Part shown: positions 43,232 to 55,102 of the stretch, piece after piece
Position numbering within the stretch: position 1 is the stretch's first letter
How the letters are laid out: every line of letters starts with the position of its first letter
Assembly: GCF_017874255.1 (NCBI RefSeq)
Contig: NZ_JAGGLD010000002.1
Span: 483,011 to 547,010, forward strand
Direction of reading: 5' to 3'
Source: Paenibacillus shirakamiensis
GTDB lineage: Bacteria; Bacillota; Bacilli; Paenibacillales; Paenibacillaceae
Length of the DNA stretch: 64,000 nucleotides
The notes under the pieces: generated by a model
The model's input: the letters and a program-made list of their open reading frames with translations, nothing else
What the model was told of the DNA's origin: nothing
The model's database searches: none
Translations under genes and position numbers: made by a program

Positions 43232-44497
43232 TTACATCAATGCCTTCGCAGCGATGTCTCTGCGATAATGCTTGCCTTCAAAAGTAATCCGTTCCGCTTC
43301 TGTGTAAGCTTTACTTCTTGCTTCTGCGATGCTAGCGCCGAGACCTACAACGCCGAGCACACGACCGCCGTTCGTGACAAGATCTCCGTCCGTATTCCGA
43401 GCCGTTCCAGCGTGAAATACGATTGCTTCCTGCACCTGATCATGACCTTGAATCAGAAGTCCTTTTGGATAGGCGGCCGGATAGCCCGGTGAAGCTAGCA
43501 CTACACACACAGCGGCTTCGTCGCTCCAGTGTATCTCCACTTCTGCCAAAGTTCCGTTAACAGCCGCTAGAAAGATCTCCAGCAAGTCACTCTTTAGTCT
43601 TGGCAGGACGACTTGGGTCTCAGGATCACCGAACCGAGCATTGAATTCAATCGTCTTCGGCTTGCCATCTGGTGTAATCATAAGCCCGGCGAACAATACA
43701 CCGCGGAATGAGCGTCCTTCGGATACCATCGCTTTGGCCGTAGGTTTGATGATGGTCTCTATAGCTTCATCTATGATGGACTGCGCAATGTGAGGTAGCG
43801 GAGAATAGGTGCCCATCCCTCCTGTGTTCGGCCCCTGGTCCTCATCAAATACCTGTTTGTGATCTTGCGCTGCTGGCATCGCACGTACCGTCTCTCCATC
43901 GACAAAGGCGAGAATAGACATCTCTTGACCTGTCATGAATTCTTCGATAACGACTTGATTCCCCGCTGCGCCAAACACTTGACTGACCATAATGTCTGCA
44001 AGCGCCTGTTCTGCTTCTTCCCGTGTAAAGGCTACAGTTACCCCTTTACCCGCCGCAAGTCCATCCGCTTTAATAACAATCGGTACAGGCTGACCCCGTA
44101 AATAGTCCAGTGCAGCTTCATAATTGTCAAATTTCTCGTACGCTGCTGTAGGAATCTCATATTTGTGCAGAAGATCCTTCATAAATGTCTTGCTGCCCTC
44201 AATATGAGCCGCATTTTTGCTTGGACCGAATACCGGAATTCCTTCAGCCTCAAACGCATCCACGATTCCTTCAGCTAACGGATCATCGGGTCCAATGACT
44301 ACAAGTTCTATCTGCTTGTCCTTAGCAAAAGACGTAAGCTTATCAAATTCGCTAACGCCAATCGGAACGATCTCTGCCACCTCAGCAATACCAGCATTGC
44401 CCGGCGCACAGTAGACCGTACCTGATTTAGGACTTTTAGCTAGCGACCAGCAGATCGCATGCTCGCGGCCACCGCTACCTACTACTAATATATCCAT
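43232..44497 (-). CDS. purD: Phosphoribosylamine-glycine ligase (GAR synthetase)
   Basis: ATP-grasp ligase for purine step 2 (phosphoribosylamine + glycine + ATP to GAR). VVGSGGREHAI at residues 4-14, the ATP-binding IKADGLAAGKGVTVA near residue 145, MGTYSPLPH near 222 and EFNARFGDPETQVVLPRL near 288 are all intact; 421 residues is normal. It is the last gene of the operon, 24 bases after purH. Its 3' end lies just before the decamer array. Confidence 0.97.
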   Translation of the reverse strand: MDILVVGSGGREHAICWSLAKSPKSGTVYCAPGNAGIAEVAEIVPIGVSEFDKLTSFAKDKQIELVVIGPDDPLAEGIVDAFEAEGIPVFGPSKNAAHIEGSKTFMKDLLHKYEIPTAAYEKFDNYEAALDYLRGQPVPIVIKADGLAAGKGVTVAFTREEAEQALADIMVSQVFGAAGNQVVIEEFMTGQEMSILAFVDGETVRAMPAAQDHKQVFDEDQGPNTGGMGTYSPLPHIAQSIIDEAIETIIKPTAKAMVSEGRSFRGVLFAGLMITPDGKPKTIEFNARFGDPETQVVLPRLKSDLLEIFLAAVNGTLAEVEIHWSDEAAVCVVLASPGYPAAYPKGLLIQGHDQVQEAIVFHAGTARNTDGDLVTNGGRVLGVVGLGASIAEARSKAYTEAERITFEGKHYRRDIAAKALM

Positions 44498-44521
44498 CTG
44501 TGTATCCCCCTCTCCGACATT

Positions 44522-46069
44522 CTAGTGTTTAAAATGACGAACGCCTGTGAATACCATAGCGATACCGTATTGATTGGCAGCTTGGATCGACTCTTCATCT
44601 TTCACTGAGCCACCCGGCTGAATGATCGCTGTAATTCCATGCTTTGCAGCAAGTTCCACCGTATCTCCCATAGGGAAGAAGGCATCCGATGCTAACACAC
44701 TGCCCTTAGCTTTATCTCCTGCCTGCTCTATAGCAATCTTCGCTGCGCCGACTCGGTTCATCTGACCCGCACCTACGCCGATCGTCATGCTGTCTTTGGC
44801 TAAGAGAATCGCATTGGACTTCACATGCTTCACAACTTTCCAGCCAAATAATAACTGCTTCAGCTCTTCTTCTGTTGGCTTGCGATCCGTAACGACACTT
44901 AGATCGGTTATATCCAAAGAGTGGACATCGCTCTCTTGAATGACCATCCCACCATCGATGGAAGTGATGATATGCTGGCTCTGTCTGTCCTGACCCGAAG
45001 CCAGTTCCCCTACTTTTAAGAGACGCAAATTTTTCTTCTGAGTAAGCACGGTCAAAGCTTCTTCCGTGAACCCTGGGGCTAAAATAATTTCTAAGAAAAT
45101 TTCTTTTAGTCTCAGCGCAGTCGCTTCATCAATAATTCGGTTCGAAGCCACAATACCGCCAAAAATCGAAGTAGGATCCGCTGCGTGCGCTTTCTCGAAG
45201 GCTTCAAGCACACTGCTGCCGATGCCTACGCCACAAGGATTCATATGTTTGACGGCTACTACAGCGGGTTCTGTAAATTCTTTTACAATTTGCAGTGCCG
45301 CATTCGCATCATTAATATTGTTATAGCTTAATTCCTTGCCATGAAGCTGCTCCGCCGTTGTAAGTGTATCTTGAGATGCCAAAGGTTTGCGGTAGAAAGC
45401 TGCTTTCTGATGTGGATTCTCTCCGTAGCGAAGATCCTGAATTTTCTCGTAAGTTACCGTGTAGCGCTCTGGAAGTGGATCTCCTGTCACATTCGACAAG
45501 TAATCGGAGATGAGGGCGTCATAAGCCGCCGTATGGCGGAACACTTTTGCCGCAAGCCGTGTGCGTGTAGTTAGAGTCGTATCGCCTTCCGCACGAACCT
45601 CTTCTAACACCTTACTATAATCTGCATTGTCCACAATCACACTGACAAAAGCATGATTTTTAGCTGCCGAACGAAGCATCGTAGGTCCACCAATGTCGAT
45701 ATTCTCGATAGCATCTTCATATAAGACATCCGGTTTTGCAATTGTCTCTTGGAAAGGGTACAGGTTCACAACAACCAGATCAATATAATCCAGTCCAAGT
45801 TCCTTCATTTGCGCCTGATGCTCTTCGTTATCCCTAATAGCCAATAAGCCACTATGTACAGCTGGGTGAAGGGTCTTCACACGTCCGTCCATAATCTCCG
45901 GGAACCCTGTTACATCCGATATTCCGATAACAGGTACGCCTTCTTTAGCCAGAAGATTCTTGGTGCCCCCTGTTGAAATAATCTCCACTCCTAGTTGCGA
46001 CAGCTCGCGGCAAAAATCCACGACACCCGTTTTATCCGATACACTAACGAGCGCTCTTTTGATACTCAC
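44522..46069 (-). CDS. purH: Bifunctional AICAR transformylase / IMP cyclohydrolase
   Basis: Last two steps to IMP. The N-terminal cyclohydrolase domain is at about 1-195 (ALVSVSDKTGVVDFC, ISTGGTKNLL, DGRVKTLHPAVHSGLL). The C-terminal transformylase domain uses 10-formyl-THF (KELSYNNINDANAAL, AVKHMNPCGVG, KSNAIL, GAGQMNRVGAA, SDAFFPMGD). Length 515 is normal. AGGAGG lies before the ATG. A 125-base gap separates it from purN; no promoter or terminator is clear in the gap. Confidence 0.97.
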   Translation of the reverse strand: MSIKRALVSVSDKTGVVDFCRELSQLGVEIISTGGTKNLLAKEGVPVIGISDVTGFPEIMDGRVKTLHPAVHSGLLAIRDNEEHQAQMKELGLDYIDLVVVNLYPFQETIAKPDVLYEDAIENIDIGGPTMLRSAAKNHAFVSVIVDNADYSKVLEEVRAEGDTTLTTRTRLAAKVFRHTAAYDALISDYLSNVTGDPLPERYTVTYEKIQDLRYGENPHQKAAFYRKPLASQDTLTTAEQLHGKELSYNNINDANAALQIVKEFTEPAVVAVKHMNPCGVGIGSSVLEAFEKAHAADPTSIFGGIVASNRIIDEATALRLKEIFLEIILAPGFTEEALTVLTQKKNLRLLKVGELASGQDRQSQHIITSIDGGMVIQESDVHSLDITDLSVVTDRKPTEEELKQLLFGWKVVKHVKSNAILLAKDSMTIGVGAGQMNRVGAAKIAIEQAGDKAKGSVLASDAFFPMGDTVELAAKHGITAIIQPGGSVKDEESIQAANQYGIAMVFTGVRHFKH

Positions 46070-46194
46070 GATTTAGCATCCTCCTTTGATTTGCACGGTT
46101 CCGATTCGATTTTTGCAAGTTCTACAGCGTTTTTACTACCCGTATATATTTTTCAAATATGTGGTAATATTTCTCGGGAAATAGTCGATTTCCG

Positions 46195-46827
46195 TTAGGC
46201 TTTGGATGAAGGTGCATGAAGAACCGTCACTTTTCGGCCTTCAATCTGAATCAGACCTTGAGCGAACCAAGATACGACTTTAGGGTACATACATTGTTCG
46301 ATTCCATGGATCCGTTCCTCTATGGACGCTATTCCTTCGCCCTCTTCAATCGTTACCGTGCGCTGCGCAATAATAGGCCCCGTATCCATTCCTCCATCTA
46401 CTAAATGAACCGTAGCCCCTGTTAGTTTGACTCCGTAATTGTAAGCCTGCTCGATCGCTCTAACTCCTGGAAAAGCAGGTAAAAGTGAGGGATGAATATT
46501 AATCATTTGGCCTGCGTAAGGTTCGACAAGCACGGACGTAAGTAACCGCATATAGCCGGCAAGTACGATGAGATCTACGCTTCGCTTAGTAAGTTCAGCA
46601 GCAATTTCGCGCTCATAATCTTCCCTGCTGGGATAGTCCTTAGGCTGAAAAAGGAAGACTTCAATCCCCGCCTGCTCTGCTCTGGCTACCACCGGAGCCA
46701 TGGGTTTATCGCAGACAAGCAGGACAATCTCTGCACCACCAAGTTCATTACGCGCTGCTGCATCAGCCAAGGCTTGAAAATTACTTCCTTGACCTGAGGC
46801 GAACACCGCTATCCGGTATGAACCCAT
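46195..46827 (-). CDS. purN: Phosphoribosylglycinamide formyltransferase
   Basis: GAR transformylase using 10-formyl-THF. The N-terminal ribosyl-phosphate loop is VFASGQGSNFQAL at residues 7-19. The catalytic Asn-His-Asp set sits in MINIHPSLLPAFPGVRAI and HLVDGGMDTGPII (the conserved Asp). Length 210 is normal. The start codon overlaps the purM stop (TAATG), so the two are translationally coupled. Confidence 0.96.
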   Translation of the reverse strand: MGSYRIAVFASGQGSNFQALADAAARNELGGAEIVLLVCDKPMAPVVARAEQAGIEVFLFQPKDYPSREDYEREIAAELTKRSVDLIVLAGYMRLLTSVLVEPYAGQMINIHPSLLPAFPGVRAIEQAYNYGVKLTGATVHLVDGGMDTGPIIAQRTVTIEEGEGIASIEERIHGIEQCMYPKVVSWFAQGLIQIEGRKVTVLHAPSSKA

Positions 46828-47879
46828 TAGACCTCGGCTCCTGTGAAGGTAACAATCTGCTCTCCTTCAGTTACCGATCCAATCACATAGGCCTGCTCTC
46901 CAAGTTCCCTAAGCACTTCGATAGCATAATCTGCATCTTGTTTTGCTACAATCATGACCATACCAATACCCATATTAAATGTTGTGAACATGTCCCGATT
47001 GCTGACCTCACCCTTGTCTTGAATAAGCTTGAAAATAGGCTGAATTGGCCAAGAACCGTATTCGACATCTACATTCACTTCAGCAGGAAGCACACGCGGA
47101 ATATTTTCTAAAAAACCACCGCCCGTGATATGCGCCATGCCTTTGACATTCACTTTTTCAATTAAGCCTAGGACAGGTTTTACATACAGTTTTGTTGGTT
47201 CTAACAAAACATCACCCAGCACAGCGCCGCCGAGTTCAGGCAGGGAATTTTGCAAAGCTAATCCGGCTTTCTCTAATAGCACTTTGCGTACTAGGGAGAA
47301 TCCATTACTATGAACGCCGCTCGATGAGAGGCCAATCACTACGTCGCCTGCAGCAATTGTGCTACCGTTGATGATTTTGCTTTTATCTACGATACCCACC
47401 GTAAACCCAGCAATATCATACTCACCTTCACTGTACATCCCCGGCATTTCTGCCGTCTCGCCGCCTATTAAAGAACAGCCTGATTGTGCGCATCCTTCTG
47501 CAATGCCTGCTACAATCGCTTCAATTTTCTCAGGAATAACTTTGTCGCATGCTAAGTAATCTAGGAAAAATAAAGGTTCTGCTCCTTGGACGACGATGTC
47601 ATTCACACACATCGCTACAGCATCTATGCCGATCGTATCATGCTTGTCCATCATAAAAGCGAGCTTCAGCTTTGTACCTACGCCATCCGTTCCGGAGACT
47701 AGAACAGGCTCATCATATTTATCTTTATTCAGACTGAACAGCGCACCGAATCCGCCTAGATCGGTCATGACCTCAGGACGGAGCGTCCGTTTTACATGCT
47801 TTTTCATCCGTTCTACTGCTTCGTTTCCTGCGGATATATCGACCCCGGCATTTTTATAAGCTTCAGACACGTAGGACAC
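46827..47879 (-). CDS. purM: Phosphoribosylformylglycinamidine cyclo-ligase (AIR synthetase)
   Basis: PurM-fold ATP-dependent ring closure of FGAM to AIR. Blocks seen are the Gly/Asp region [16 protein letters not shown] near residue 60, [39 protein letters not shown] near 140 and THITGGG-like [16 protein letters not shown] near 245. Length 350 is normal. A 209-base gap with a weak T-rich stretch separates it from purF, so it may have partly separate expression; no confident promoter. Confidence 0.97.
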   Translation of the reverse strand: MSYVSEAYKNAGVDISAGNEAVERMKKHVKRTLRPEVMTDLGGFGALFSLNKDKYDEPVLVSGTDGVGTKLKLAFMMDKHDTIGIDAVAMCVNDIVVQGAEPLFFLDYLACDKVIPEKIEAIVAGIAEGCAQSGCSLIGGETAEMPGMYSEGEYDIAGFTVGIVDKSKIINGSTIAAGDVVIGLSSSGVHSNGFSLVRKVLLEKAGLALQNSLPELGGAVLGDVLLEPTKLYVKPVLGLIEKVNVKGMAHITGGGFLENIPRVLPAEVNVDVEYGSWPIQPIFKLIQDKGEVSNRDMFTTFNMGIGMVMIVAKQDADYAIEVLRELGEQAYVIGSVTEGEQIVTFTGAEV

Positions 47880-48088
47880 GCTCCTTGTGGATGGAATGAT
47901 AACTATATTAATAATGAACTCTTTGGTAAGAGATTTATAAGTTTTAAATTTTAAGGTCTAGACTTGAAATCTGCTTACATGCACGAATCAATAAAAAAAG
48001 ACTTTCTGCTCTCGCTAGAACGCTATATCATTCACCTGCGAAATCTATTCGGACCTGAACTATTCATTCCATGAATTCAGTCCCAAGA

Positions 48089-49567
48089 CTAACAACTGCA
48101 ACCAAACTTTTCTTCCCCATTGAAATCGGTTCGCGTCGGATAATCATTATCGAAGCAGGCCATGCAGAGGCCTCCTTTATAATCATCCACATTGTTGCCA
48201 GCTACCGCTTCAATCAGCCCTTCTGGACTGATAAATACGAGAGAATCCGCATGAATCTCACGCCGCATTTCTTCAATAGAACGTGATGAAGCAATCAGCT
48301 CGCGGCGGTCCGGCGTATCAATGCCATAAAAGCACGGGTTCTTGAACGGCGGCGAAGTAATTCGCACATGCACTTCGGTCGCTCCTGCTTCACGCAGCAA
48401 ATTCACAATTCGGCGAGAGGTAGTTCCCCGAACGATGGAGTCGTCAATCATAACGACGCGCATTCCTTCCACGACTTTGCGTACAGCGCTTAGTTTCATT
48501 TTTACGCCTTGCTCCCGCAGTTCTTGGCTAGGTTGGATGAATGTACGGCCTGTATATTTGTTCTTGATCAGGCCAAGTTCATAAGGAATGCCCGTCTGCT
48601 CGGCATACCCTATCGCTGCCGAAATGCTAGAATCCGGTACCCCTGTCACGACATCTGCATCTACAAATGATTGCTGCGCCATTATTTTGCCCATTCGTTT
48701 GCGAGCAGAGTGCAAGTTCGAACCATTCAAATCACTATCCGGCCGAGCAAAATAAATGTATTCCATCGCACAAAGTGCCTTACGCTGCGGTTCGGCGAAC
48801 CGATCTTCCCTAAGGCCATTTCGATCCACAATGAGCAGTTCACCGGGTTCGATATCCCGGATGATCTTGGCACCGATAGTCTCGAAGGCACATGTCTCCG
48901 AAGAGAACAGGTAAGCATCTCCCAGTCGAGCCATGGAAATCGGCCGCAGTCCATTGGGATCTGAAGCCACGAGCAACTTATCGTTCGTCATCAGCAGGAA
49001 TGCATATCCACCGACCATTTGCTGAAGTGCATCTTTGGCCGCTTCCTCAAACTCTTTGGAGGAGCGAGCGATGAGGTGAGCTATCACTTCGGTGTCACTT
49101 GTTGTCTGAAAAATCGAACCGCTTTGTTCCAGATCTCGCCGAATCTTAGGCGCATTCACAATGTTTCCATTTGTGGCTACAGCCAAATCCCCATCACGGT
49201 ATTTGAATACCAACGGTTGCGCATTCGTAAGACGACTATCTCCACTAGTAGAGTAACGCACATGTCCGATAGAGCAATCGCCGACTAAGGAAGCAAGACG
49301 ATCTTTATCGAATACTTCCTTCACTAGGCCCATACCTCGGTGGTAATTGAACTCCCCGCCGTCCGTTACGCACAGTCCTGCACTCTCTTCTCCGCGGTGC
49401 TGAAGAGCATGCAATCCATAATAAGAAAGACTGGCTGCTTCGGGATGACCGTACACCCCGAAGACGCCACATTCCTCTTTTAACTTATTGAAGATTCCAT
49501 CATGACCAGAACCTTCGTTAAAGTAGTCTCCTGTCCATAACCCTTGCGGTATCAGTTCATCAGACAT
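48089..49567 (-). CDS. purF: Amidophosphoribosyltransferase
   Basis: First committed step of purine synthesis. Residues 1-32 are an N-terminal propeptide, cleaved to expose Cys33 ([12 protein letters not shown]) as glutaminase nucleophile. The PRTase loop is [17 protein letters not shown] near residue 360. Cys residues typical of the 4Fe-4S Bacillus-type enzyme occur near the end ([14 protein letters not shown] terminus). Length 492 fits. It overlaps purL by 16 bases. It is feedback-inhibited by AMP/GMP in the family, besides the operon's riboswitch. Confidence 0.97.
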   Translation of the reverse strand: MSDELIPQGLWTGDYFNEGSGHDGIFNKLKEECGVFGVYGHPEAASLSYYGLHALQHRGEESAGLCVTDGGEFNYHRGMGLVKEVFDKDRLASLVGDCSIGHVRYSTSGDSRLTNAQPLVFKYRDGDLAVATNGNIVNAPKIRRDLEQSGSIFQTTSDTEVIAHLIARSSKEFEEAAKDALQQMVGGYAFLLMTNDKLLVASDPNGLRPISMARLGDAYLFSSETCAFETIGAKIIRDIEPGELLIVDRNGLREDRFAEPQRKALCAMEYIYFARPDSDLNGSNLHSARKRMGKIMAQQSFVDADVVTGVPDSSISAAIGYAEQTGIPYELGLIKNKYTGRTFIQPSQELREQGVKMKLSAVRKVVEGMRVVMIDDSIVRGTTSRRIVNLLREAGATEVHVRITSPPFKNPCFYGIDTPDRRELIASSRSIEEMRREIHADSLVFISPEGLIEAVAGNNVDDYKGGLCMACFDNDYPTRTDFNGEEKFGCSC

Positions 49568-51795
49568 GGAATAACTTCCTCCCAGACCTGCTTTAAGCCC
49601 TCCACAGATTGGTTCAAGGCCGGAGCATGGTTGATATCGATCACAAGATTCGTTCCTTCCACACGGCCAATCCTAACAACGGGAACATTGCGTTCCTTAA
49701 TAAATCTCTCCAACTCTGACGCTTGATCAGCAGAAGTAGACAGGAGAATACGAGATTGTGACTCACTGAATAGTGCAATGTCTGCGCGAAGTTCAGTATC
49801 GATATTCACCTGAGCACCGAGGCCACCGCTGATACAAGATTCAGCCAAGGCTACAGCTAGGCCGCCTTCAGATAAGTCATGCGCAGATTGAACATACCCT
49901 TGCTGAATAGCAGCTAATACCGTATCTAAAAGTTCTTTTTCAACATTCAAATCTAGAACTGGAGGACGTCCTTCTACTACGCCATGCACCGCATACTGGA
50001 ATTCACTGCCTCCAAGCTCTGCCTTTGTCACGCCTAATAGCAATATAGCGTCACCTTCTTGCTTGAAGCCTTGTGTCGTAATGTGGTCGATATCATGTAC
50101 CAGACCCACCATGCCCACGACAGGTGTTGGGTAGATTGCACCCTTCGCATTTTCATTATATAAGCTCACATTGCCTCCGATGACTGGAGCGTTAAGCACT
50201 CGGCAGGCTTCCGCCATACCATCGACCGATTTTTCCATTTGCCAGAAAATCTCCGGTTTCTCTGGGCTTCCAAAGTTGAGGTTATCTGTAATGGCTAGTG
50301 GTTCTGCACCTGAACATACAATGTTACGCGCCGCTTCACTTACAGCGATCCGGCCGCCGACTTCAGGGTCGAGGTAGACATACCGTCCATTGCAATCTGT
50401 GGTCATCGCTAGACCCTTACGGGTACCCTGAACCTGGATAACAGCTGCATCCGAACCTGGACGCACTGCTGTACTCGTACGGACCATATGATCATACTGT
50501 TCATAAATCCAAGCCTTGCTTGCGACGGTTGGAGAAGATAATACAATGTCCAAGGCGCCTCCAAGGTCCGTTACTTCTGGATAGCGAAGCGTATCTACCT
50601 TTGCATTCTCAGCATAATAAGCCGGTTCCGTTGAAGGCTTGTCGTAGATCGGACACTCATCGACAAGCGCCGTAACCGGCATATCGCCAACGATATCTCC
50701 ATGATGAATTAGCTTCAGGCGACCATCGTCCGTAACTTTACCGACCTTAGCACAGATTACGCCCCAACGATCGAAGATCTCTTGCGCTTGCGCTTCATCC
50801 TTCGGCTCGACCACGAATAACATCCGCTCTTGGGATTCAGATAACATCATTTCGTAAGGGGTCATGCCTTCTTCACGTTGCGGTACTTGATCCAGATATA
50901 ACTCTAGCCCGTTGCCAGCCTTGCTCGCCATTTCTGCACTCGAACAAGTGAGACCTGCTGCGCCCATATCCTGAATACCTAACACAATGCCAGTATCAAT
51001 AAGCTCTAAGCATGATTCCATAACCAGCTTCTCCATGAAAGGATCACCAACTTGAACAGCGGTACGTCTAGCTTCCGACTCTTCCGTCAGTTCCTCCGAA
51101 GCAAAGGTTGCACCGTGAATACCATCCCGGCCTGTAGGAGGTCCTACATAGAAGACGGGATTGCCTACTCCTTTGGCTACACCACGCTGAATTTTATCGT
51201 GATCGATGAGTCCCACACACATAGCGTTAACAAGTGGATTGCCATCATAGCTGTCATCGAACATCACTTCGCCGCCCACTGTTGGAATCCCAATGCAGTT
51301 ACCATACCCGGCAATTCCGGATACAACATGCTCGAACAGATATTTGACTCGGTCACTCTCTAGCTTCCCGAATCGCAATGAATTCAGCAGGGCAATCGGC
51401 CTTGCTCCCATAGAAAAAATGTCACGAATAATTCCGCCCACGCCTGTGGCAGCACCTTGATAAGGCTCGACAGCTGAAGGGTGGTTATGACTCTCAATCT
51501 TGAACACTACCGCTTGGTTGTCACCAATATCGACAATACCCGCGCCTTCACCCGGCCCCATAAGTACCCGTGGACCTGTCACTGGAAAACGACGTAACAA
51601 AGGTTTGGAGTTCTTATAAGCGCAGTGCTCAGACCACATCACACTGAATACGCCGATTTCCGTATAGTTGGGTTTACGGCCGAGAAAACCGCAGATCAGC
51701 TCGAATTCGCTATCGGATACGCCCATTTGCTTGTATACTTGCTGTTCGGCGATTTGCTCTGCCGTAGGTTCTTTAGCGGATAACTGCTGCGTCAT
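49552..51795 (-). CDS. purL: FGAM synthase, large subunit (small PurL)
   Basis: ATP-dependent PurL subunit of the three-part FGAM synthase (PurL-PurQ-PurS), 747 residues, as in B. subtilis, lacking the fused glutaminase of E. coli. [13 protein letters not shown] near residue 55, [27 protein letters not shown] and the second PurM-like half ([27 protein letters not shown]) are all present. It overlaps purQ by 23 bases and purF by 16, which suggests coupled translation. Confidence 0.97.
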   Translation of the reverse strand: MTQQLSAKEPTAEQIAEQQVYKQMGVSDSEFELICGFLGRKPNYTEIGVFSVMWSEHCAYKNSKPLLRRFPVTGPRVLMGPGEGAGIVDIGDNQAVVFKIESHNHPSAVEPYQGAATGVGGIIRDIFSMGARPIALLNSLRFGKLESDRVKYLFEHVVSGIAGYGNCIGIPTVGGEVMFDDSYDGNPLVNAMCVGLIDHDKIQRGVAKGVGNPVFYVGPPTGRDGIHGATFASEELTEESEARRTAVQVGDPFMEKLVMESCLELIDTGIVLGIQDMGAAGLTCSSAEMASKAGNGLELYLDQVPQREEGMTPYEMMLSESQERMLFVVEPKDEAQAQEIFDRWGVICAKVGKVTDDGRLKLIHHGDIVGDMPVTALVDECPIYDKPSTEPAYYAENAKVDTLRYPEVTDLGGALDIVLSSPTVASKAWIYEQYDHMVRTSTAVRPGSDAAVIQVQGTRKGLAMTTDCNGRYVYLDPEVGGRIAVSEAARNIVCSGAEPLAITDNLNFGSPEKPEIFWQMEKSVDGMAEACRVLNAPVIGGNVSLYNENAKGAIYPTPVVGMVGLVHDIDHITTQGFKQEGDAILLLGVTKAELGGSEFQYAVHGVVEGRPPVLDLNVEKELLDTVLAAIQQGYVQSAHDLSEGGLAVALAESCISGGLGAQVNIDTELRADIALFSESQSRILLSTSADQASELERFIKERNVPVVRIGRVEGTNLVIDINHAPALNQSVEGLKQVWEEVIPCLMN

Positions 51796-52459
51796 GTCGA
51801 TCCCTCCAAGTGTTCAGTATGGATGTGAACATTTTCTTGCCATCGGTTGATCCCATTAAGCTGTTCACAGCACGTTCAGGGTGGGGCATCATCCCTACCA
51901 CATTGCCTTGTTCATTCGAAATTCCCGCAATATCACTTAGCGATCCGTTCGGATTGCTTCCATAACTAAATACAATTTGGTTGTTTGCTTTTAAGCTAGC
52001 CAAAGTGGCTTCATCACAATAGTAATTGCCTTCGCCATGCGCAATCGGAATTACAATCTCTTCCCCAAGCGCATATTCCTTAGTAAAAGGATTTTCATTA
52101 TTCTCCACACGCAGTACCGTATCGTGACACAAAAATTTGAGTGACACATTACGGAGGAGCGTACCTGGTAGCAAGCCAGCCTCTGTCAATATTTGAAACC
52201 CATTGCAGATTCCTAGAATATATTTGCCCTGCTCAGCGGCTTTGGCCACTTCTGCCATCACAGGAGCAAACCGAGAGATTGCACCACATCTTAAGTAATC
52301 TCCATAAGAGAATCCGCCTGGTACAAGGATACAGTCGTAGGCGGATAGATCCGTCGCCGTATGCCATACATAATCGACCTGCTCGCCCATTTCTTCTACT
52401 GCTTTATAACAATCAATATCACAATTGGAACCTGGGAATACCAAGACTGCAAATCTCAT
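51773..52459 (-). CDS. purQ: FGAM synthase, glutaminase subunit
   Basis: Class I glutamine amidotransferase subunit. The N-terminal [16 protein letters not shown] and oxyanion region [16 protein letters not shown] are clear. The nucleophile is Cys in [10 protein letters not shown] near residue 86, and the His-Glu pair lies in [10 protein letters not shown] near residue 197. Length 228 is normal for Gram-positives. It feeds ammonia to PurL through PurS. It starts six bases after purS and overlaps purL. Confidence 0.97.
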   Translation of the reverse strand: MRFAVLVFPGSNCDIDCYKAVEEMGEQVDYVWHTATDLSAYDCILVPGGFSYGDYLRCGAISRFAPVMAEVAKAAEQGKYILGICNGFQILTEAGLLPGTLLRNVSLKFLCHDTVLRVENNENPFTKEYALGEEIVIPIAHGEGNYYCDEATLASLKANNQIVFSYGSNPNGSLSDIAGISNEQGNVVGMMPHPERAVNSLMGSTDGKKMFTSILNTWRDRHDAAVIR

Positions 52460-52464
52460 GAGTG

Positions 52465-52707
52465 TTAGCCCTCCAATTCAAAACGGTATTCTTCCACCAC
52501 CGTGTTCGCCAGCAGTTTCTCGCACATGGCAGCCACACGTTTCTCGGCTTCTGCGCGATCATCTGTGTTCAGTTCAATCTCGATGTACTTACCGATACGC
52601 AAGCTCTCTACTTCTTGAAATCCTACAGAATGCAGAGCGCCTTGAACAGCAACTCCTTGTGGATCTAGTACGCTTTGTTTGATTGTGACGTAGACGATGG
52701 CTTTCAA
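52465..52707 (-). CDS. purS: FGAM synthase subunit PurS
   Basis: Small beta-alpha-beta linker subunit, 80 residues, holding PurL and PurQ together: [25 protein letters not shown] then [10 protein letters not shown]. The start codon is TTG, with GGAGG eight bases upstream. A 178-base gap to purC precedes it. Confidence 0.95.
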   Translation of the reverse strand: MKAIVYVTIKQSVLDPQGVAVQGALHSVGFQEVESLRIGKYIEIELNTDDRAEAEKRVAAMCEKLLANTVVEEYRFELEG

Positions 52708-52885
52708 ATGGTTTCCCTCCGGAAGGTTACACCAAAGAGCATGGCTCCAGGCTAACCGTTATTTTATATGATTTGAGAAGATTGGTCTTACTAGAATTAT
52801 ATAATTTAGATGTATACCCTCTACGAACTAAACAGTATGAAAATGCGAATGAAATACGCTTGGAATTTATACTACTAGGTTCCAT

Positions 52886-53767
52886 TCAATCCGTGAGACG
52901 GTGGTAGATGGTCTGATAGCGATGTGTAGTTTCTTCTACTACATGCTGAGCCAAAGGTTCCGGAGCGCTGTTCTTGTCCCAATCGGATCCGGCCAGATAG
53001 GCACGCACCGGTTCTTTGTCCATGCTATCAATTTCAATATCGAGCGCGTAGTTTTCTTCTGCCCAGAAGCGTGATGCATCCGGCGTAAAGATCTCATCAA
53101 TCAAGATCATCTCTCCGTCTACCAAACCGAATTCTAACTTGCAATCGGCGAGAATAATTCCTCGTTTAGCGCAGTAATCTCTAGCAAACTCATACAGCTC
53201 AAGACTTTTAGCCTTCATCTGCTCTCCAAGCTCGTCACCGACAATTGTTTTCATTTGAGCAAAAGGAATATCTTCATCGTGACCGACGTCGTTTTTAGCT
53301 GCTGGGGTAAAGAGGGGCTCCGGCAATTTGTCATTTTTGCGTAAACCTAAGGGAAGCTTGATGCCATTAATCTCACCATTCTCTACATATTGACGCCAGC
53401 CGCCGCCTGTAATATAGCCTCGGACGACACACTCGATATCAATGCGCTCTGCTTTGCGGGTGACCATAATTCGATCTTGGAGTAGTTCTGGATCTCTAAT
53501 AATTGAACCTAATCTTGAAGCATCGGTGTGGATCACATGATTCTGAATGAGATCTGTGGTCTGCTCGAACCAGTACGCGCTAAGCTTATTCAGCACATTC
53601 CCCTTCTCAGGAACTGGGGGTTCAAGTACATAGTCAAAAGCAGATATTCGGTCCGTCACTACAATCAGATAGTGTTCTCCTAGATCATACAGCTCGCGGA
53701 CTTTTCCTTTATAGAGTAGTGGTGCATCTACGTAATCTACGGCAGTAGATATAGCTTTTGATGGCAT
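52886..53767 (-). CDS. purC: SAICAR synthetase
   Basis: Joins aspartate to CAIR with ATP. Motifs are LLYKGKVRELYDLG near the N-terminus, VTDRISAFDYVL, the ribose site ECVVRGYITGGGWRQY near residue 115, and DCKLEFGLVDGEMILIDEIFTPDASRFW. At 293 residues it is longer than the 241-residue B. subtilis enzyme and belongs to the longer SAICAR-synthase group. AGGAGG lies before the ATG; 33 bases after purB. Confidence 0.95.
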   Translation of the reverse strand: MPSKAISTAVDYVDAPLLYKGKVRELYDLGEHYLIVVTDRISAFDYVLEPPVPEKGNVLNKLSAYWFEQTTDLIQNHVIHTDASRLGSIIRDPELLQDRIMVTRKAERIDIECVVRGYITGGGWRQYVENGEINGIKLPLGLRKNDKLPEPLFTPAAKNDVGHDEDIPFAQMKTIVGDELGEQMKAKSLELYEFARDYCAKRGIILADCKLEFGLVDGEMILIDEIFTPDASRFWAEENYALDIEIDSMDKEPVRAYLAGSDWDKNSAPEPLAQHVVEETTHRYQTIYHRLTD

Positions 53768-53800
53768 CTTACCTTCCTCCTCTTCCCAAATCAGCTTGTC

Positions 53801-55102
53801 TTACGATGAAGTCAGTTTTAGCTTCTTGAAAATTGTATCCACATGCTTCAAATGCCATGACGGATTAAATGCATCTTCAATTTCTTCCTTACTTAACACG
53901 GAAGTAATCTCAGGCGTCTCTTCAATGATGTCGCGGAACTGACGCTGTGATTCCCAAGCTAGCATCGCGCGCGGTTGCACCGTATCATAAGCTTCTTCAC
54001 GGCTAAATCCTTTGTCGATTAACTTCGTGAGTACACGGCCTGAGAAAGGAACGCCGAACGTACGACTCATATTGCGTTTCATGTTCTCTGGGAACACCGT
54101 TAAGTTCTTAATGATATTACCAAAACGGTTGAGCATATAATTCAAAAGCATCGTAGCATCGGGTAGAATCACTCGTTCAGCGGATGAATGCGAGATATCC
54201 CGTTCATGCCACAGTCCGACATTCTCATAGGCGGTAATCATATGCCCACGAATGACACGTGACAATCCTGAGATGTTCTCACTACCGATAGGATTACGTT
54301 TATGAGGCATCGCTGAGGAACCCTTTTGACCTTTTGCAAAAGCTTCTTCCACTTCACGGAACTCACTCTTTTGTAGGGCGCGAACTTCAGTTGCGAACTT
54401 ATCGAGCGATGTAGCCACAAGCGCTAATGTAGCCATATAATCCGCATGACGATCACGTTGAAGCGTCTGCGTCGAGATCGGAGCAGCTGAAGTACCCAGC
54501 TTGTCACACACGAATTGTTCCACGAAGGGGTCAATATTGGCATACGTGCCTACAGCTCCGGAGATTTTACCGAACTGCACACCACTTGCTGAAGCGCGGA
54601 AACGCTCCAAGTTACGCTTCATTTCCTCGTACCACAAAGCCATTTTTAGTCCGAATGTTGTAGGTTCAGCATGCACACCATGTGTACGACCCATCATCGG
54701 CGTATCTTTGTAGGCAATAGCTTTTTCTTTGAGAATATCAATGAAACGAATAATATCTGCTTCCAGAATCTCGTTCGCTTGTTTGAGCAAATATCCGTTA
54801 GCCGTGTCTACAACATCTGTAGAAGTTAATCCATAATGCACCCACTTGCGCTCTGCACCAAGACTCTCAGATACCGCACGAGTAAAAGCGATTACATCAT
54901 GACGTGTCTCTTGTTCAATCTCATAGATTCGGTCGATATCAAATGAGGCATTTTCCCGCAGCAAGACTACGTCTTCTTTAGGAATAACGCCAAGCTCTGC
55001 CCAAGCTTCTGCTGCACAAATCTCCACTTCCAGCCATGCTTTAAATTTATTTTCTTCCGTCCAAATTGCTCTCATCTCAGGTCTACTGTAACGCTCTATC
55101 AT
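53801..55102 (-). CDS. purB: Adenylosuccinate lyase
   Basis: Fumarase/aspartase-superfamily lyase acting on SAICAR and adenylosuccinate. It has [41 protein letters not shown] with its His, and the signature loop [15 protein letters not shown] near residue 265 carrying the catalytic Ser. Length 433. The frame could begin with a TTG at 55120, but the ATG at 55102 overlaps the purK stop in ATGA and has GGAGG upstream, so it is chosen. Confidence 0.97.
   Translation of the reverse strand: MIERYSRPEMRAIWTEENKFKAWLEVEICAAEAWAELGVIPKEDVVLLRENASFDIDRIYEIEQETRHDVIAFTRAVSESLGAERKWVHYGLTSTDVVDTANGYLLKQANEILEADIIRFIDILKEKAIAYKDTPMMGRTHGVHAEPTTFGLKMALWYEEMKRNLERFRASASGVQFGKISGAVGTYANIDPFVEQFVCDKLGTSAAPISTQTLQRDRHADYMATLALVATSLDKFATEVRALQKSEFREVEEAFAKGQKGSSAMPHKRNPIGSENISGLSRVIRGHMITAYENVGLWHERDISHSSAERVILPDATMLLNYMLNRFGNIIKNLTVFPENMKRNMSRTFGVPFSGRVLTKLIDKGFSREEAYDTVQPRAMLAWESQRQFRDIIEETPEITSVLSKEEIEDAFNPSWHLKHVDTIFKKLKLTSS

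Noticed and set aside
42943..43287. Plus-strand protein with a repeated YGSVWFCM motif
   Set aside because: The frame is just the decamer array translated, without a ribosome site, antisense to the purD 3' end.
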